A DNA stretch of 64,000 bases from Acinetobacter sp. NIPH 2100 (GCF_000369805.1 NZ_KB850224.1:3207021-3271020), one strand, 5' to 3'; counted from the first letter of the stretch, positions 42,222-52,070 are shown. A program made the numbers and translations. Notes: a model not told the origin generated them from the sequence alone.

Positions 42222-44000
42222 ATGATGACTCAACAATTATTAAAAGCAAATGTACTCTGTCTCATGATGCTGTCTTTAACGGCGTGTAATGATGACAATA
42301 ATAATAACGAAGTACCAACGCCAGAACGCAAAAACCAAAGTATCAATATCCTCGCTTTCAATGATTTTCACGGTAATCTGGAGCCACCAAAACGCTTTAT
42401 CGAAGCAGATGATCCAAGCGATAGTAGTAAAACAGTACGTATTCCTGTTGGTGGGGTCAGTTACTTTGCAGATGCGATAAAAAAGTTACGCTCCCAATAC
42501 CCCAACAATGCTGTGGTTTCTGCAGGTGACTTGATTAGCGCCTCCCCCCTCACTTCATCACTGTTTTTAGATGAGCCGACCATCGAAACCATGAACGATA
42601 TCCAGATTGATTTCAATGCGGTGGGTAATCATGAATTCGACCGTGGAACCGATGAACTTCGTCGTTTGCAAAATGGTGGCTGTCAGCAATATACCAGTGC
42701 GAAACCGTGTCAAATTAATAAAGAATTTCCTGGCGCTAAATTCAATTTCTTGGCTGCCAATGTCTCGATGAAGACGGATCCAAACAAAACATTATTCCCT
42801 GCTTATAAAGTCAAAACCTATGGTGGCATTCCTGTTGCCTTTATTGGCATGACGTTGAAAGCGACGCCGAGCATTGTGTCGGCTGCGGGTATTAAAGATG
42901 TCAACTTTAATGATGAAGCGGATACGGTGAATGCCTTAATTCCAGAGTTAAAGAAACAAGGCATTGAAGCGATTGTGGTGGTGGTGCATGAAGGTGTTGC
43001 ACCAAGTACCAAATTTAATAAAAAAACCTGTGATGGTCTCAGCGGTCCGTTACTCGGGATCCTTGATCGTTTAGATCCTGCGGTTGATGTGGTCGTTTCT
43101 GGTCATACGCACCAATCTTATATTTGTGATTACTCAACCAAGAATCCACAAAAACCGTTCTTACTAACGTCTGCGGGACAATATGGCACGGCGATTACCA
43201 ACATCCAATTAGAACTGGACGGCAAAACGGGTAATGTCATTAAAAAGGATGCCAAACAAGTTCCGATTCAAAGTGAAGCCTATACCTCTGGCTCAACCAC
43301 AGTGAACTTAACGGATCTATATGAGAAGTTTAATAAAACGCCAAGCATTGAAGCGATCCTTGATAAATATCGCCAAGCTGTCACCACCATTTCGGCACGT
43401 GTCGTTGGTACAGCCAATGGTGTCATTAATCGTAATGCAACAGAAAGTGGTGAAAGCGCACTCGGTAATTTAATTGCCGATGCACAACAAGCCATGGCTT
43501 TAACTGCGAGTAATCAAGGTTCAGACTTTACCCTGATGAATCCGGGTGGTGTTCGTGCCGACTTATTGGTGAACAGCAGTAATCAGATCACTTTTGGTGA
43601 TGTCTTTACAGTACAGCCATTTGGCAATTCGATTGTGACTCTCAGCCTAACAGGCAAACAGATTCGCGATGTGTTAGAACAGCAATGGTCTGGCGCCAAT
43701 ACAGCCACGGTACGTATCTTACAGCCATCCAAAGAGTTCAGTTATTCCTATAAGAAAGACAATTCGACGTCACCGCGTGCCAGCAATATTTTAGTTGCAG
43801 GACAAGCTTTAAATGATACGAAGGTTTATCGTGTTACGGTGAACAGTTTCCTTGCCGATGGCGGTGATAACTTTACGGTATTAAAAGAAGGTAAAAATCC
43901 TGTCGGTGGTGGACAAGATATTGATGCACTAGAAAAATATGTGTCTCAGTATTCTCCATTAACTGCACCAAAAACAGATCGAATCAAATTACTGCCATAA
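42222..44000 (+). CDS. 5'-nucleotidase/2',3'-cyclic phosphodiesterase-type lipoprotein
   Basis: 592 residues. The signal has lipobox SLTAC (Cys ~22) followed by an Asn-rich linker, so it is membrane-anchored in the periplasm or outer membrane. The N-terminal metallophosphatase domain shows NDFHGNLEP, GDLISASPL, GNHEFDRG and VSGHTHQSY (dinuclear metal ligands). The C-terminal 5'-nucleotidase domain has GNLIADAQQ, NPGGVRADL, GDVFTVQPFGN and FLADGGDNF. It dephosphorylates extracellular nucleotides for nucleoside uptake (UshA/NadN-like). Confidence 0.9.
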   Translation: MMTQQLLKANVLCLMMLSLTACNDDNNNNEVPTPERKNQSINILAFNDFHGNLEPPKRFIEADDPSDSSKTVRIPVGGVSYFADAIKKLRSQYPNNAVVSAGDLISASPLTSSLFLDEPTIETMNDIQIDFNAVGNHEFDRGTDELRRLQNGGCQQYTSAKPCQINKEFPGAKFNFLAANVSMKTDPNKTLFPAYKVKTYGGIPVAFIGMTLKATPSIVSAAGIKDVNFNDEADTVNALIPELKKQGIEAIVVVVHEGVAPSTKFNKKTCDGLSGPLLGILDRLDPAVDVVVSGHTHQSYICDYSTKNPQKPFLLTSAGQYGTAITNIQLELDGKTGNVIKKDAKQVPIQSEAYTSGSTTVNLTDLYEKFNKTPSIEAILDKYRQAVTTISARVVGTANGVINRNATESGESALGNLIADAQQAMALTASNQGSDFTLMNPGGVRADLLVNSSNQITFGDVFTVQPFGNSIVTLSLTGKQIRDVLEQQWSGANTATVRILQPSKEFSYSYKKDNSTSPRASNILVAGQALNDTKVYRVTVNSFLADGGDNFTVLKEGKNPVGGGQDIDALEKYVSQYSPLTAPKTDRIKLLP

Positions 44001-44017
44001 GCTGTATCCATAATAAA

Positions 44018-44047
44018 AAAATAGGGAAGCCACTGCTTCCCTATTTT
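44018..44047. terminator. Bidirectional terminator
   Basis: AAAATAGGGAAGC (44018-44030) and GCTTCCCTATTTT (44035-44047), 13-bp stem with loop CACT, between convergent genes. Confidence 0.88.
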
Positions 44048-44061
44048 CATTTCATATTGGA

Positions 44062-44574
44062 TTAATCCAAAGTCAGATAGGTATTTTCCCAAATCATCGG
44101 ACTAAACTCACCTTGAACTAAATGGATATAACGTCCTGCAATATGATCTATCGGAATGCAGTCGTCGACATCTACGACACGATCCGTATGCGGCTTATCC
44201 CAGTGTTGCTCGATAAATTGTTTACCTAACTGTTTTGCAGTCACAGCATCAGACGCAACGACAAGATGATAGCGATGTAACTCACCAAATGCATCTGGTG
44301 TATATCCACCCAAATTTATTAAATATAGTTTTGCATCAGACGCTGATGGTGCAGCGTCTGAGAACTGAATTTGATAATTCGCACCTTGCGATTGCACACC
44401 CGTAAGCTGAGCCCAAGCATCAATATGTAAACCTTTGAGTTCACCAAACCAAGCCTGTTTCAACTGTGGTGTAAGCTCTGGCAATGTCTCACCAATCGCC
44501 ATCACCACATCATGTACTTCCATATTGGCTTTGGCATGTCGGCCACCCAACATCACCATAAACAAACTTGGCAT
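44062..44574 (-). CDS. DUF1543 domain protein
   Basis: 170 residues. The start SLFMVMLGGRHAKANMEVHDVVMAIG and LYLINLGGYTPDAFGELHRYHLVVA are the two DUF1543 repeats. The C-terminus HIAGRYIHLVQGE is also typical. Cytoplasmic, function unknown. It lies 9 bases downstream of trpB on the same strand and is probably part of the trpF-trpB operon. Confidence 0.84.
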   Translation of the reverse strand: MPSLFMVMLGGRHAKANMEVHDVVMAIGETLPELTPQLKQAWFGELKGLHIDAWAQLTGVQSQGANYQIQFSDAAPSASDAKLYLINLGGYTPDAFGELHRYHLVVASDAVTAKQLGKQFIEQHWDKPHTDRVVDVDDCIPIDHIAGRYIHLVQGEFSPMIWENTYLTLD

Positions 44575-44583
44575 AGGAACAGC

Positions 44584-45828
44584 TTACATCTCGACCATTT
44601 CAACGCCATCAATGCGTGCAACCGTCATTAAATCTTTATCACCACGACCTGAAACCGTGGCAATAATGATTTGATCTTTCGACATGGTTGGTGCCAGCTT
44701 AGTGACATAAGCCATCGCATGTGAGCTTTCAAGCGCAGGAATAATCCCTTCGATTTGAGTGAGATCACGGAAACCTTGTAAGGCTTCATCATCATTGATT
44801 GGCACATATTCCACACGGTTCATATCTTTTAAGAAACTGTGCTCAGGACCTACACCTGGATAGTCCAAACCAGCTGAAATACTATGTGTTTCAATGATCT
44901 GGCCTTGCTCATCCGACATCAAATACGTACGGTTACCATGTAACACACCCACATGTCCTGCATTTAATGGCGCTGAGTGTTTCCCCGTTTCAATGCCATA
45001 ACCTGCCGCTTCAACACCGTACATTTTCACATCCTGATCATTCAGGAATGGATAGAACAAGCCCATCGCATTTGAACCTCCACCGACACACGCCACTAAA
45101 GCATCAGGCAAACGTCCTGCTTGATCTTGGATTTGCTGGCGAGCTTCACGACCAATAATCGACTGGAAATCACGAACGAGTTGTGGATATGGATGTGGAC
45201 CGGCAACAGTACCAATCACATAATAGGTACTATCGACATTGGTGACCCAATCGCGCATCGCTTCGTTCATGGCATCTTTCAATGTTTTTGAACCACTTTG
45301 TACTGGTACAACCGTCGCACCCAACAAACGCATACGATATACATTCATAGCCTGACGTTTCACGTCTTCAGCGCCCATGTACACCACACATTCCATCCCC
45401 AAACGTGCTGCAATGGTAGCCGTCGCCACACCGTGCTGACCTGCTCCTGTTTCCGCGATGATGCGCTTCTTACCTGAAAGCTTTGCCAATAAAGCCTGAC
45501 CAATGGTGTTATTGACCTTGTGCGAACCCGTATGGTTTAAGTCTTCACGTTTCAGGTAAATTTGCGCACCGCCGAGGTGCTGAGACCATCGCTCAGCATA
45601 ATAAAGCGGACTAGGACGACCAACATAGAACGCAAGATCACGATCAAACTCTGCCAAGAATTGAGCATCATTCTTCATACGACCATAAAGACTTTCGAGG
45701 TCTTCAAGTGCAGCCATCAGCGTTTCTGATACAAAACGTCCACCATGAATACCGAAATGCCCTTGCGCATCTGGAAACTGGGTGTAATCAATAACCTGAT
45801 TTTCTTGATTAGAGTTTTGCTGATCCAC
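44584..45828 (-). CDS. trpB: Tryptophan synthase beta subunit
   Basis: 414 residues from a GTG at 45828. AAGGAG lies 6 bases before it, whereas the in-frame TTG at 45855 has no RBS. The PLP lysine is in [11 protein letters not shown]. Other motifs are [16 protein letters not shown] for the phosphate loop and the monovalent-cation region VGPEHS. It condenses indole and serine to tryptophan. The start overlaps trpF by 20 bases. Its partner TrpA is encoded ~7.5 kb away at 36263. Confidence 0.96.
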   Translation of the reverse strand: MDQQNSNQENQVIDYTQFPDAQGHFGIHGGRFVSETLMAALEDLESLYGRMKNDAQFLAEFDRDLAFYVGRPSPLYYAERWSQHLGGAQIYLKREDLNHTGSHKVNNTIGQALLAKLSGKKRIIAETGAGQHGVATATIAARLGMECVVYMGAEDVKRQAMNVYRMRLLGATVVPVQSGSKTLKDAMNEAMRDWVTNVDSTYYVIGTVAGPHPYPQLVRDFQSIIGREARQQIQDQAGRLPDALVACVGGGSNAMGLFYPFLNDQDVKMYGVEAAGYGIETGKHSAPLNAGHVGVLHGNRTYLMSDEQGQIIETHSISAGLDYPGVGPEHSFLKDMNRVEYVPINDDEALQGFRDLTQIEGIIPALESSHAMAYVTKLAPTMSKDQIIIATVSGRGDKDLMTVARIDGVEMVEM

Positions 45829-46468
45829 GTTGGACTCCTTGCATAAATTTTTCAATGAGTTGTTGGTCTTTTATACCTTTTGCGGATTCGACGCCTCCGC
45901 TGACATCCACAGCAAAAGCGGCTGTAGTATCAATAGCTTCACTCACATTTTCAGGGGTTAATCCGCCTGCCAAAATTAGTGGAATATTGAGTTGGGGAAA
46001 TTGCTCCCAATCAAAGCGATGCCCTGTACCGCCTTTTAGCTCAGGATGCCATGCATCTAATAAAACTGCACTGGCGCCCGCTGCTTGATAGCGCTGGATT
46101 TCAGCCACAACATCTAAATCGGGTTTAACCTGAATAGCCTTATACCAACGGCGTTTGCATTGTGCTGCAATGAATTGGCATTGTTCTGGCGTTTCATCGC
46201 CATGTAGTTGTAATACATCCAAAGGAACTGAATCAAGCACCGTTTGAATTTCTTCAGCGCTTGCGTTTACAAATAAGCCTACCAACTGTACATAAGGAGG
46301 AACTTGTTGTGCCAATATTTGAGCGTGTTCAATGCTGACATGACGTGGACTTGGCGGAAAAAATACAAAACCGATTGCATCTGCACCTGATTGTACAACT
46401 GCATGAATATCTTGTACTCGGGTAATTCCACAAATCTTGGCGCGAGTTCGCATCTGGTTTTGGCGCAT
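45809..46468 (-). CDS. trpF: Phosphoribosylanthranilate isomerase
   Basis: 219 residues (or 214 from the second ATG at 46453). TIM-barrel motifs: KICGITR with the general-base Cys, [37 protein letters not shown] and AGGLTPENV...DVSGGVE. It isomerises N-(5'-phosphoribosyl)anthranilate in tryptophan synthesis. First gene of the trpF-trpB(-DUF1543) operon, divergent from btuB. Confidence 0.95.
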   Translation of the reverse strand: MRQNQMRTRAKICGITRVQDIHAVVQSGADAIGFVFFPPSPRHVSIEHAQILAQQVPPYVQLVGLFVNASAEEIQTVLDSVPLDVLQLHGDETPEQCQFIAAQCKRRWYKAIQVKPDLDVVAEIQRYQAAGASAVLLDAWHPELKGGTGHRFDWEQFPQLNIPLILAGGLTPENVSEAIDTTAAFAVDVSGGVESAKGIKDQQLIEKFMQGVQRGSAKL

Positions 46469-46558
46469 GAGCTGTCCAATTTAAACTGAATATTTTTGAA
46501 ACTCTCGCATTGTAATGCAATTTGGCCCACTTTGGGCAAAGTTCATTCTGAAATGCAA

Positions 46559-46587
46559 TTGTTTAAAAAACGTTATCACTTTATACT
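46559..46587 (+). promoter_or_regulatory. sigma70-type promoter of the cobalamin riboswitch/btuB transcript
   Basis: TTGTTT (46559-46564) and TATACT (46582-46587) are separated by exactly 17 bases. The predicted transcription start (~46594) is immediately before the riboswitch P1 stem. Confidence 0.65.
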
Positions 46588-46599
46588 TTGCGTAATCTT

Positions 46600-46790
46600 G
46601 CAACAAGTCTAAAGCAAATTCTTTTGCTTATAGGGAAGTTGGTGGAATTCCAACACTGCCCTCGCAACGGTAACACCGAATCACTCATCTCAGCTCAACG
46701 CCAAATCACTGCATCGGTATGATGTGGGAAGATGATGAGTAACATCATTTATTTGATGATTATAGTGGAGTCCGGAGACCTGCTTGTTGC
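46600..46790 (+). promoter_or_regulatory. Cobalamin (AdoCbl) riboswitch
   Basis: A perfect 8-bp P1 stem is formed by GCAACAAG (46600-46607) and CTTGTTGC (46783-46790). Inside are the conserved core GGGAAGTTGGTG...CACTGCCCTCGCAACGGTAA (46633-46672) and the B12-box-like GGAGTCCGGAGACCTGC (46768-46784). It lies 49 bases before the btuB start, so binding of adenosylcobalamin is expected to lower btuB expression. Confidence 0.93.
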
Positions 46791-46838
46791 GTATTTCCAC
46801 ATTATCATTCACGAAGGGTGAATGTCTGGAGCGACATC

Positions 46839-48686
46839 ATGTCTATTGCTTTTCAACCGACTCGTTTAGTTGGTGCTATCGCTATTGCGATGGGGTTTTC
46901 TTCACCTGCTTTTGCTCAAGATCAATCAAGCGATAAAACTGCGGCGCTAGATACGATTGTTGTTACGGCATCAAAAACACCTGAAGCAATTAAAAACGTA
47001 CCTGCTCGTATTTCTGTGATTGATGAAAAGAATATTGCTCAATCATCACTAAAAACACTGCCTCAAATTTTAACTCAAGAAGCCAGTTTAAATGTCAAAC
47101 AAACTGGAGGGTTTGGACAAACTGCATCTGTTTCAATTCGTGGGGCAAATCCATCGCAAACTTTATTTTTGCAAGATGGAATGCGTTCAAATATTGCAAC
47201 TGTCACAGGAACAAACTTACATTTATTTGATCTAACAGATATTGAAAGAATCGAAGTGTTAAAAGGCGCAGCCTCTGTACAATACGGAACAGACGCAATT
47301 GGCGGTGTGATTCAACTGATTTCAAAAACACCGCAAAAAAATCAAATTTTCACCACCATTGAAGCAGGTGAGAAAAACACCTATAAATCTATTTTAGGCA
47401 TCGATCTTGCACAAGATGGCTACTATGCCCAACTTCGTGGGCAACGCTTTGAAACGGATGGTGATAAAAATATCAGCAATGAAGACCGTAAAGCCAGTTA
47501 TGATCAAAAAGGTTATGCTGCAAAAGTTGGTGTAGAACAAGAGCAATATGCTTTTTCAGCAGAAGCTAAAGAAAATAAAGGACATGGTGATTATTTTTCT
47601 TATGGTGCGGCACAGGGTTATGATTTTGTAAATCGTTTATATAATGTCAAAGCTCGTATGAACTTAAATGATAATGTGATTTTAAATACTCGCTTATCGC
47701 AATTTGATGATCAATATAATAGTGTAGGTCAAGCAGCCTTTCCTTCTATTGTAAAGACCAAGCAACAAGAAGTTGATTCTAATATTCAATGGAAGTTTAC
47801 GCCATCACAAAATATTTTGGCAGGGATAGAATATAACGATACAACCGCTGAGAAAGCGGTAGCTTATGTGGGTGACAGTACATTTAAAGATCACAACGAG
47901 ACGATCGGCTATTATTTACAACACCAATATCAACAAAATGGTATCAGTACACAAGCAGGTATCCGAGTTGAAGATAATCATCAATTTGGTACACATACTG
48001 TTGGACAATTGGCAGGACGATTCCAAGTTGCTCCTCAAACCAGTATTTATGCCAATATTGGTACGGCATTTAAAGCCCCTATTGTCGGACAACTCATCAC
48101 TGAACCGTCTTGGTGGGGTGGAAATCCTAATTTAAAACCTGAAGAAAGTATCAGTTATGAACTTGGCTTTGATCAACAGTTAAATGCTGGATTGCAAGTC
48201 TACGGCTCGGTTTATCAAACCAAAATCGATGATTTACAAGTCTCATCGGCTAAAACAGGTTATAAATTCTATAACATTGATAAAGCAACATTAACAGGCA
48301 CAGAACTTGGTTTAAAATGGAACTACAACCATTGGTTTATAAATGGTGAATATGCTTATATTCGTCCTAAAGATGATAAAACCGATCAAGACTTACCAAA
48401 CCGTTCACGCCAAAACTTTAGTTTAAGCACAGGTTGGGATAATGGTGTTTATGGTTTCTCCACAGCGATGGAGGCAAAAGGCAAGTCAAAAGATTTACAA
48501 GATATTGCAGGACATGTCAGTCTGGATGTCAATGCATATTGGCAAATCACCCCAAATGTTAAAGTCTTTAGCAATATCATCAATTTGACTGATACTATTT
48601 ACCCAACTGCTTGGAACAATGAAGTAAAATCTTATTACATCGCCAGCGGTCGCCTAGCTTCTGCGGGTGTCACATTCCGTTATTAA
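46839..48686 (+). CDS. btuB: TonB-dependent vitamin B12 receptor BtuB
   Basis: 615 residues from the ATG at 46839 (GGAG 7 bases upstream). The signal peptide ends near AFA|QD. The TonB box DTIVVTA is at ~residue 40, as in E. coli BtuB. The plug domain follows (VSIRGANPSQTLFLQDGM, IERIEVLKGAASVQYGTDAIGG), then a 22-strand barrel ending in a terminal aromatic (VTFRY). It imports cobalamin across the outer membrane. The upstream riboswitch confirms the substrate, and the downstream gene adenosylates the cobalamin. Confidence 0.95.
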   Translation: MSIAFQPTRLVGAIAIAMGFSSPAFAQDQSSDKTAALDTIVVTASKTPEAIKNVPARISVIDEKNIAQSSLKTLPQILTQEASLNVKQTGGFGQTASVSIRGANPSQTLFLQDGMRSNIATVTGTNLHLFDLTDIERIEVLKGAASVQYGTDAIGGVIQLISKTPQKNQIFTTIEAGEKNTYKSILGIDLAQDGYYAQLRGQRFETDGDKNISNEDRKASYDQKGYAAKVGVEQEQYAFSAEAKENKGHGDYFSYGAAQGYDFVNRLYNVKARMNLNDNVILNTRLSQFDDQYNSVGQAAFPSIVKTKQQEVDSNIQWKFTPSQNILAGIEYNDTTAEKAVAYVGDSTFKDHNETIGYYLQHQYQQNGISTQAGIRVEDNHQFGTHTVGQLAGRFQVAPQTSIYANIGTAFKAPIVGQLITEPSWWGGNPNLKPEESISYELGFDQQLNAGLQVYGSVYQTKIDDLQVSSAKTGYKFYNIDKATLTGTELGLKWNYNHWFINGEYAYIRPKDDKTDQDLPNRSRQNFSLSTGWDNGVYGFSTAMEAKGKSKDLQDIAGHVSLDVNAYWQITPNVKVFSNIINLTDTIYPTAWNNEVKSYYIASGRLASAGVTFRY

Positions 48687-48728
48687 TCACGCGCTAACAT
48701 AATAAAAATATTTTCTTAACTCCAGTTT

Positions 48729-48765
48729 CGGGGTAATGTTCTGACCGACATTATCCCCTTTTTAT
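48729..48765 (+). terminator. Terminator between btuB and the adenosyltransferase gene
   Basis: GGGGTAATGT (48730-48739) pairs imperfectly with ACATTATCCCC (48748-48758), one bulge, followed by TTTTTA. It lies only ~25 bases before the next start and may be partial. Confidence 0.6.
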
Positions 48766-48789
48766 TTTCAGGATCAGAGAAACAGAACT

Positions 48790-49377
48790 ATGGGACATCG
48801 TTTAAGTAAAATCTATACACGTACAGGTGACTCAGGCACGACAGGTCTGGGAGATGGCTCACGTGTTGCCAAAGATGATTTACGTATTGCTGCGCTAGGT
48901 GATGTCGATGAACTCAATGCAACCATTGGTGTACTGCGTGCACAAATCAGTGCCAGCCAAGTTGAAAATAAAGCTGAGTGGGATAAAAGCTTAAGTCTTA
49001 TTCAACATTGGCTGTTCGACTTAGGCGGCGAAGTGTGTATTCCAAATTATCACTTACTTCAACCTGTATGCGTCGAGTTTCTGGAAAAAGAAATTGATCA
49101 CATGAATGAATCTTTACCGATGCTGAAAGATTTCATTTTGCCATCAGGTAGTTTGGCATGCAGCTATGCACATCAAGCCCGTGCAGTGTGTCGTCGTGCT
49201 GAACGTGCTTTATTATCAGTACATAATCGCGACCAAAACATTCAGGCAACCGCATTACAATTACTCAATCGCTTGTCAGACTGGTTATTTGTTGCCTCAC
49301 GTGCTCTACAACGTGCTGAAGGGGGTAGCGAAGTACTTTGGCAAAAAAATATTAACGACAGTATCGATCAAGCATAA
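48790..49377 (+). CDS. Cob(I)alamin adenosyltransferase, PduO type
   Basis: 195 residues. Signatures: KIYTRTGDSGTTGLGDGSRVAKD (ATP site), ALGDVDELNATIG and the C-terminal CRRAERALLSV/LNRLSDWLF. It transfers the adenosyl group of ATP to cob(I)alamin, making coenzyme B12 in the cytoplasm. It follows btuB and its riboswitch, so uptake and activation of exogenous cobalamin are encoded together. Confidence 0.92.
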   Translation: MGHRLSKIYTRTGDSGTTGLGDGSRVAKDDLRIAALGDVDELNATIGVLRAQISASQVENKAEWDKSLSLIQHWLFDLGGEVCIPNYHLLQPVCVEFLEKEIDHMNESLPMLKDFILPSGSLACSYAHQARAVCRRAERALLSVHNRDQNIQATALQLLNRLSDWLFVASRALQRAEGGSEVLWQKNINDSIDQA

Positions 49378-49399
49378 CTTTTCAATAAGGCAGAAATGA

Positions 49400-50116
49400 A
49401 TGCGAATTATTGGTCATCGTGGTGCACGTGGTGAAGCGCCTGAGAACACTTTAGGTGGTTTTCGCTATTTGCACGATTTAGGTGTGCGTGCAGTCGAATT
49501 TGATGTGCGACAATTGAAAGATGGTCAATTGGTGGTCATTCATGATGATGACTTTGTCCGTACCGCTGGCCGATCGCAACAGGTTGAAAGCTGTAGTTTA
49601 TTCGAAGCTCAGCAATTCGATCATCGCCATCAATGGCAAGCATGGGCTTTTGAAGAGTACACACCGAGCCTGCCGCATGTTTTGAATTGCCTTACTGACT
49701 TTGAGCATATTGAAGTAGAAGTCAAAGCGGTTACAGATGATACCGCAGCTGAACGCTTAATTCATCAGTTACATCACGATTTGAAGGGCTTTGAAAAAAC
49801 GGTAACCATTACCAGTTTTGATATCAAAATTTTGGCTGCGTTACAGCGTCATCAAAGTCATTTTAAGCGTGGGTTGCTGGTTGAAATTCCAATTGGGGAA
49901 TATGCGATTGAACTTGCCCAGCAATATGGCTGCTGTCAAATTGGTTGGGGAGATGCACTGGCGACAGATGAAATCATTCAACGTACCCAGCAGGCAGATC
50001 TTGAAATCAGCGTCTGGACGGTCAATGAAGTTGAACGTGCCAAGCACCTACAGCAATTGGGTATTCAGGGTTTAATTACCGATCTACCCACCACGATGCT
50101 ACAGCATTTGAAGTAA
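49400..50116 (+). CDS. Glycerophosphodiester phosphodiesterase (cytoplasmic UgpQ-type)
   Basis: 238 residues and no signal peptide. GDPD motif: IIGHRGARGEAPENTLGGF, with the catalytic His pair, the metal ligands in EFDVRQLKDGQLVVIHDD, and the C-terminal VWTVNEVERAKHLQQLGIQGLITDLP. It cleaves glycerophosphodiesters to sn-glycerol-3-phosphate and alcohol. It starts 22 bases after the adenosyltransferase gene and is probably co-transcribed. Confidence 0.92.
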   Translation: MRIIGHRGARGEAPENTLGGFRYLHDLGVRAVEFDVRQLKDGQLVVIHDDDFVRTAGRSQQVESCSLFEAQQFDHRHQWQAWAFEEYTPSLPHVLNCLTDFEHIEVEVKAVTDDTAAERLIHQLHHDLKGFEKTVTITSFDIKILAALQRHQSHFKRGLLVEIPIGEYAIELAQQYGCCQIGWGDALATDEIIQRTQQADLEISVWTVNEVERAKHLQQLGIQGLITDLPTTMLQHLK

Positions 50117-50117
50117 G

Positions 50118-50147
50118 AAAAAGGCGGAATAAATTCCGCCTTTTTTA
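50118..50147. terminator. Bidirectional terminator
   Basis: AAGGCGGAAT (50121-50130) and ATTCCGCCTT, 2-base loop region, with A-run before and T6 after, between convergent genes. Confidence 0.88.
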
Positions 50148-50149
50148 TG

Positions 50150-50677
50150 TTACTTTTTACGTTGTGCCTGAATGAGACGTAGCCCTTTCGCATCTAATAA
50201 ATATAAATTTGCGCCATCTAACTGAAAACGTTCAACCCGTTGAATCGCATCCATCAAATCTGCCTCTTGCGCCAAAGCGCGATTACAGCTTTGATGTTGT
50301 GCCATCACATCAAAATCCAGTTTACGTTGAGCAAAATCATACTTATAACGACCATAAATATTGTTGCAGCCTGTATGACCCGTCACCATTTTTGAGACAG
50401 AGTTGAGCAAGAAACTCGGATACTGGTTAAAGAACAATGCTCGCTTGCCCTGAATCGTTGTAATCTGCCATTCGACATCCTGAACACCATCTATACTCTT
50501 ACGCACTTGCATTGCCGGTGGCTGAGTTACTCGCTTGGGCTGCAAGGTGTTTTTTTGTACGGGTTTCGGCTGACTTTGGCAGGCAGCAAGCATGATTGCT
50601 GCAGAGAATATTAAAGTTTTGTTAAAAAATGCCTTCAAAGAAAAAATAGGATTTTTCACGATAATTTGCTCAGACAT
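50150..50677 (-). CDS. META-domain lipoprotein (HslJ-like)
   Basis: 175 residues. A long n-region and hydrophobic core end at lipobox MLAAC (Cys ~33), predicting a lipoprotein. The mature part has a META-like domain: VEWQITTIQGKRALFF, GHTGCNNIYGRYKYD and LDFDVMAQHQSCNRA, with two conserved cysteines. META proteins such as HslJ are envelope proteins induced by stress or antibiotic; the function is unknown. Another ATG inside the first 30 codons could be used. Confidence 0.8.
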   Translation of the reverse strand: MSEQIIVKNPIFSLKAFFNKTLIFSAAIMLAACQSQPKPVQKNTLQPKRVTQPPAMQVRKSIDGVQDVEWQITTIQGKRALFFNQYPSFLLNSVSKMVTGHTGCNNIYGRYKYDFAQRKLDFDVMAQHQSCNRALAQEADLMDAIQRVERFQLDGANLYLLDAKGLRLIQAQRKK

Positions 50678-50888
50678 TGATTTATTTCACCTTTTAATTC
50701 ATTGATTAATTGTACAAATGAATTCTGTTACTGTTCTTTCGATACAACTGTAGAATAATGCTAGTGCTATTTGATTTGGACATGCTAATATCGGTGATAA
50801 AATAGCAATATATCGTCATGATTGGTTTTGCTATCTCGTTTAGTTTTATTATCTTGTGCAAACAAGGTTTTTAGGAGCGCTGACGGAT

Positions 50889-52058
50889 ATGACTTCCGCC
50901 CCACTCAAAAAAGCACCCATTAACTGGACTGCTAGCATTACCTTAATTGGAACACCAATTCTTGCTGCTATATTAATTCCTTTGTACGCCTATTATTATG
51001 ATTTTAGTGTAAGTGCATGGGTGAGTATGATTTTCCTATTGGCACTTAGTAGCCTAGGAATTACAGCAGGTTATCACCGTCTTTGGGCACACCGTGCTTA
51101 TGAAGCGGCATTACCGCTTAAAATTTTACTCATGATTGGCGGCACCTTTGCTGTTCAAAACAGTATTCTGTTCTGGGCTTCAGGTCATCGTACCCATCAC
51201 CGCCATGTCGATGATGTTGATGAAGACCCGTATTCAATCAAACGTGGCTTTTGGTATGCACATTTAGGTTGGATGATTCGCGATCACTCTCCATCTAAAC
51301 CAGATTTTAAAAATGCACCTGATTTGATGAATGATAAATTAGTGATGTTCCAACACAACTACTATGTCCCAATGGTGATCGCAGTTCACGTGGGTGTATT
51401 AGGCTTAATTGGTTGGGCAACTGGCGATATCTGGGGTGTAATCCTACTCGGTGGTTTATTACGTTTGATCATCAGCCATCATGTCACCTTCTTCATCAAC
51501 TCACTGTGTCATATGTGGGGCAAACGTCCTTATACCGATGAAAATACGGCGCGTGACAACTTTGTCTTGGCTATTTTCACTTGGGGTGAGGGCTACCATA
51601 ACTACCACCACATTTTCCAATACGACTATCGTAATGGAGTGAAATGGTGGCAATATGACCCAACCAAATGGTTGATTTGGACCAGTTCAAAGCTAGGCTT
51701 AGCTAAAAATTTACGTCGTATTCCAAGCTTCAATATCAAGAAAGCTGAACTTGCGATGAAGTTTAAATATGCTGAACGTGACTTGGCGATTTATGGTCAT
51801 GATGTAAATACCGACATCGTGCAAATGAAACAACGCATTGCACAAGAATATGAAGCTTTCACCCATACCTTAAATGATTGGGCAAAGTTAAAAGAACAAG
51901 AGCTTCAAGCGAAAAAAGCAGCGATGGCTGAAAAAATCCATCAAATGGATCACAAACTTAAAGTTGATTTCCAATTGCTTGAACATCGCTTAAGTCACCA
52001 CCGTGAATGTTTAGAAACCTTGATGCGCAACATCAAAAAAGCGCCTGTTTCTGAATAA
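50889..52058 (+). CDS. Membrane fatty-acid (acyl-CoA) desaturase, delta-9 type
   Basis: 389 residues from the ATG at 50889 (AGGAG ~11 bases upstream; a GTG at 50856 is less likely). Four membrane helices and all three His boxes are present: HRLWAHRAYE (HxxxxH), HRTHHRH (HxxHH) and HNYHHIF (HxxHH), binding the di-iron site. The C-terminal ~100 residues form a charged coiled-coil (KMKQRIAQEYEAF...) beyond the usual desaturase length. It makes monounsaturated acyl chains. A terminator hairpin follows. Confidence 0.9.
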   Translation: MTSAPLKKAPINWTASITLIGTPILAAILIPLYAYYYDFSVSAWVSMIFLLALSSLGITAGYHRLWAHRAYEAALPLKILLMIGGTFAVQNSILFWASGHRTHHRHVDDVDEDPYSIKRGFWYAHLGWMIRDHSPSKPDFKNAPDLMNDKLVMFQHNYYVPMVIAVHVGVLGLIGWATGDIWGVILLGGLLRLIISHHVTFFINSLCHMWGKRPYTDENTARDNFVLAIFTWGEGYHNYHHIFQYDYRNGVKWWQYDPTKWLIWTSSKLGLAKNLRRIPSFNIKKAELAMKFKYAERDLAIYGHDVNTDIVQMKQRIAQEYEAFTHTLNDWAKLKEQELQAKKAAMAEKIHQMDHKLKVDFQLLEHRLSHHRECLETLMRNIKKAPVSE

Positions 52059-52070
52059 AAGATAGTTGTG

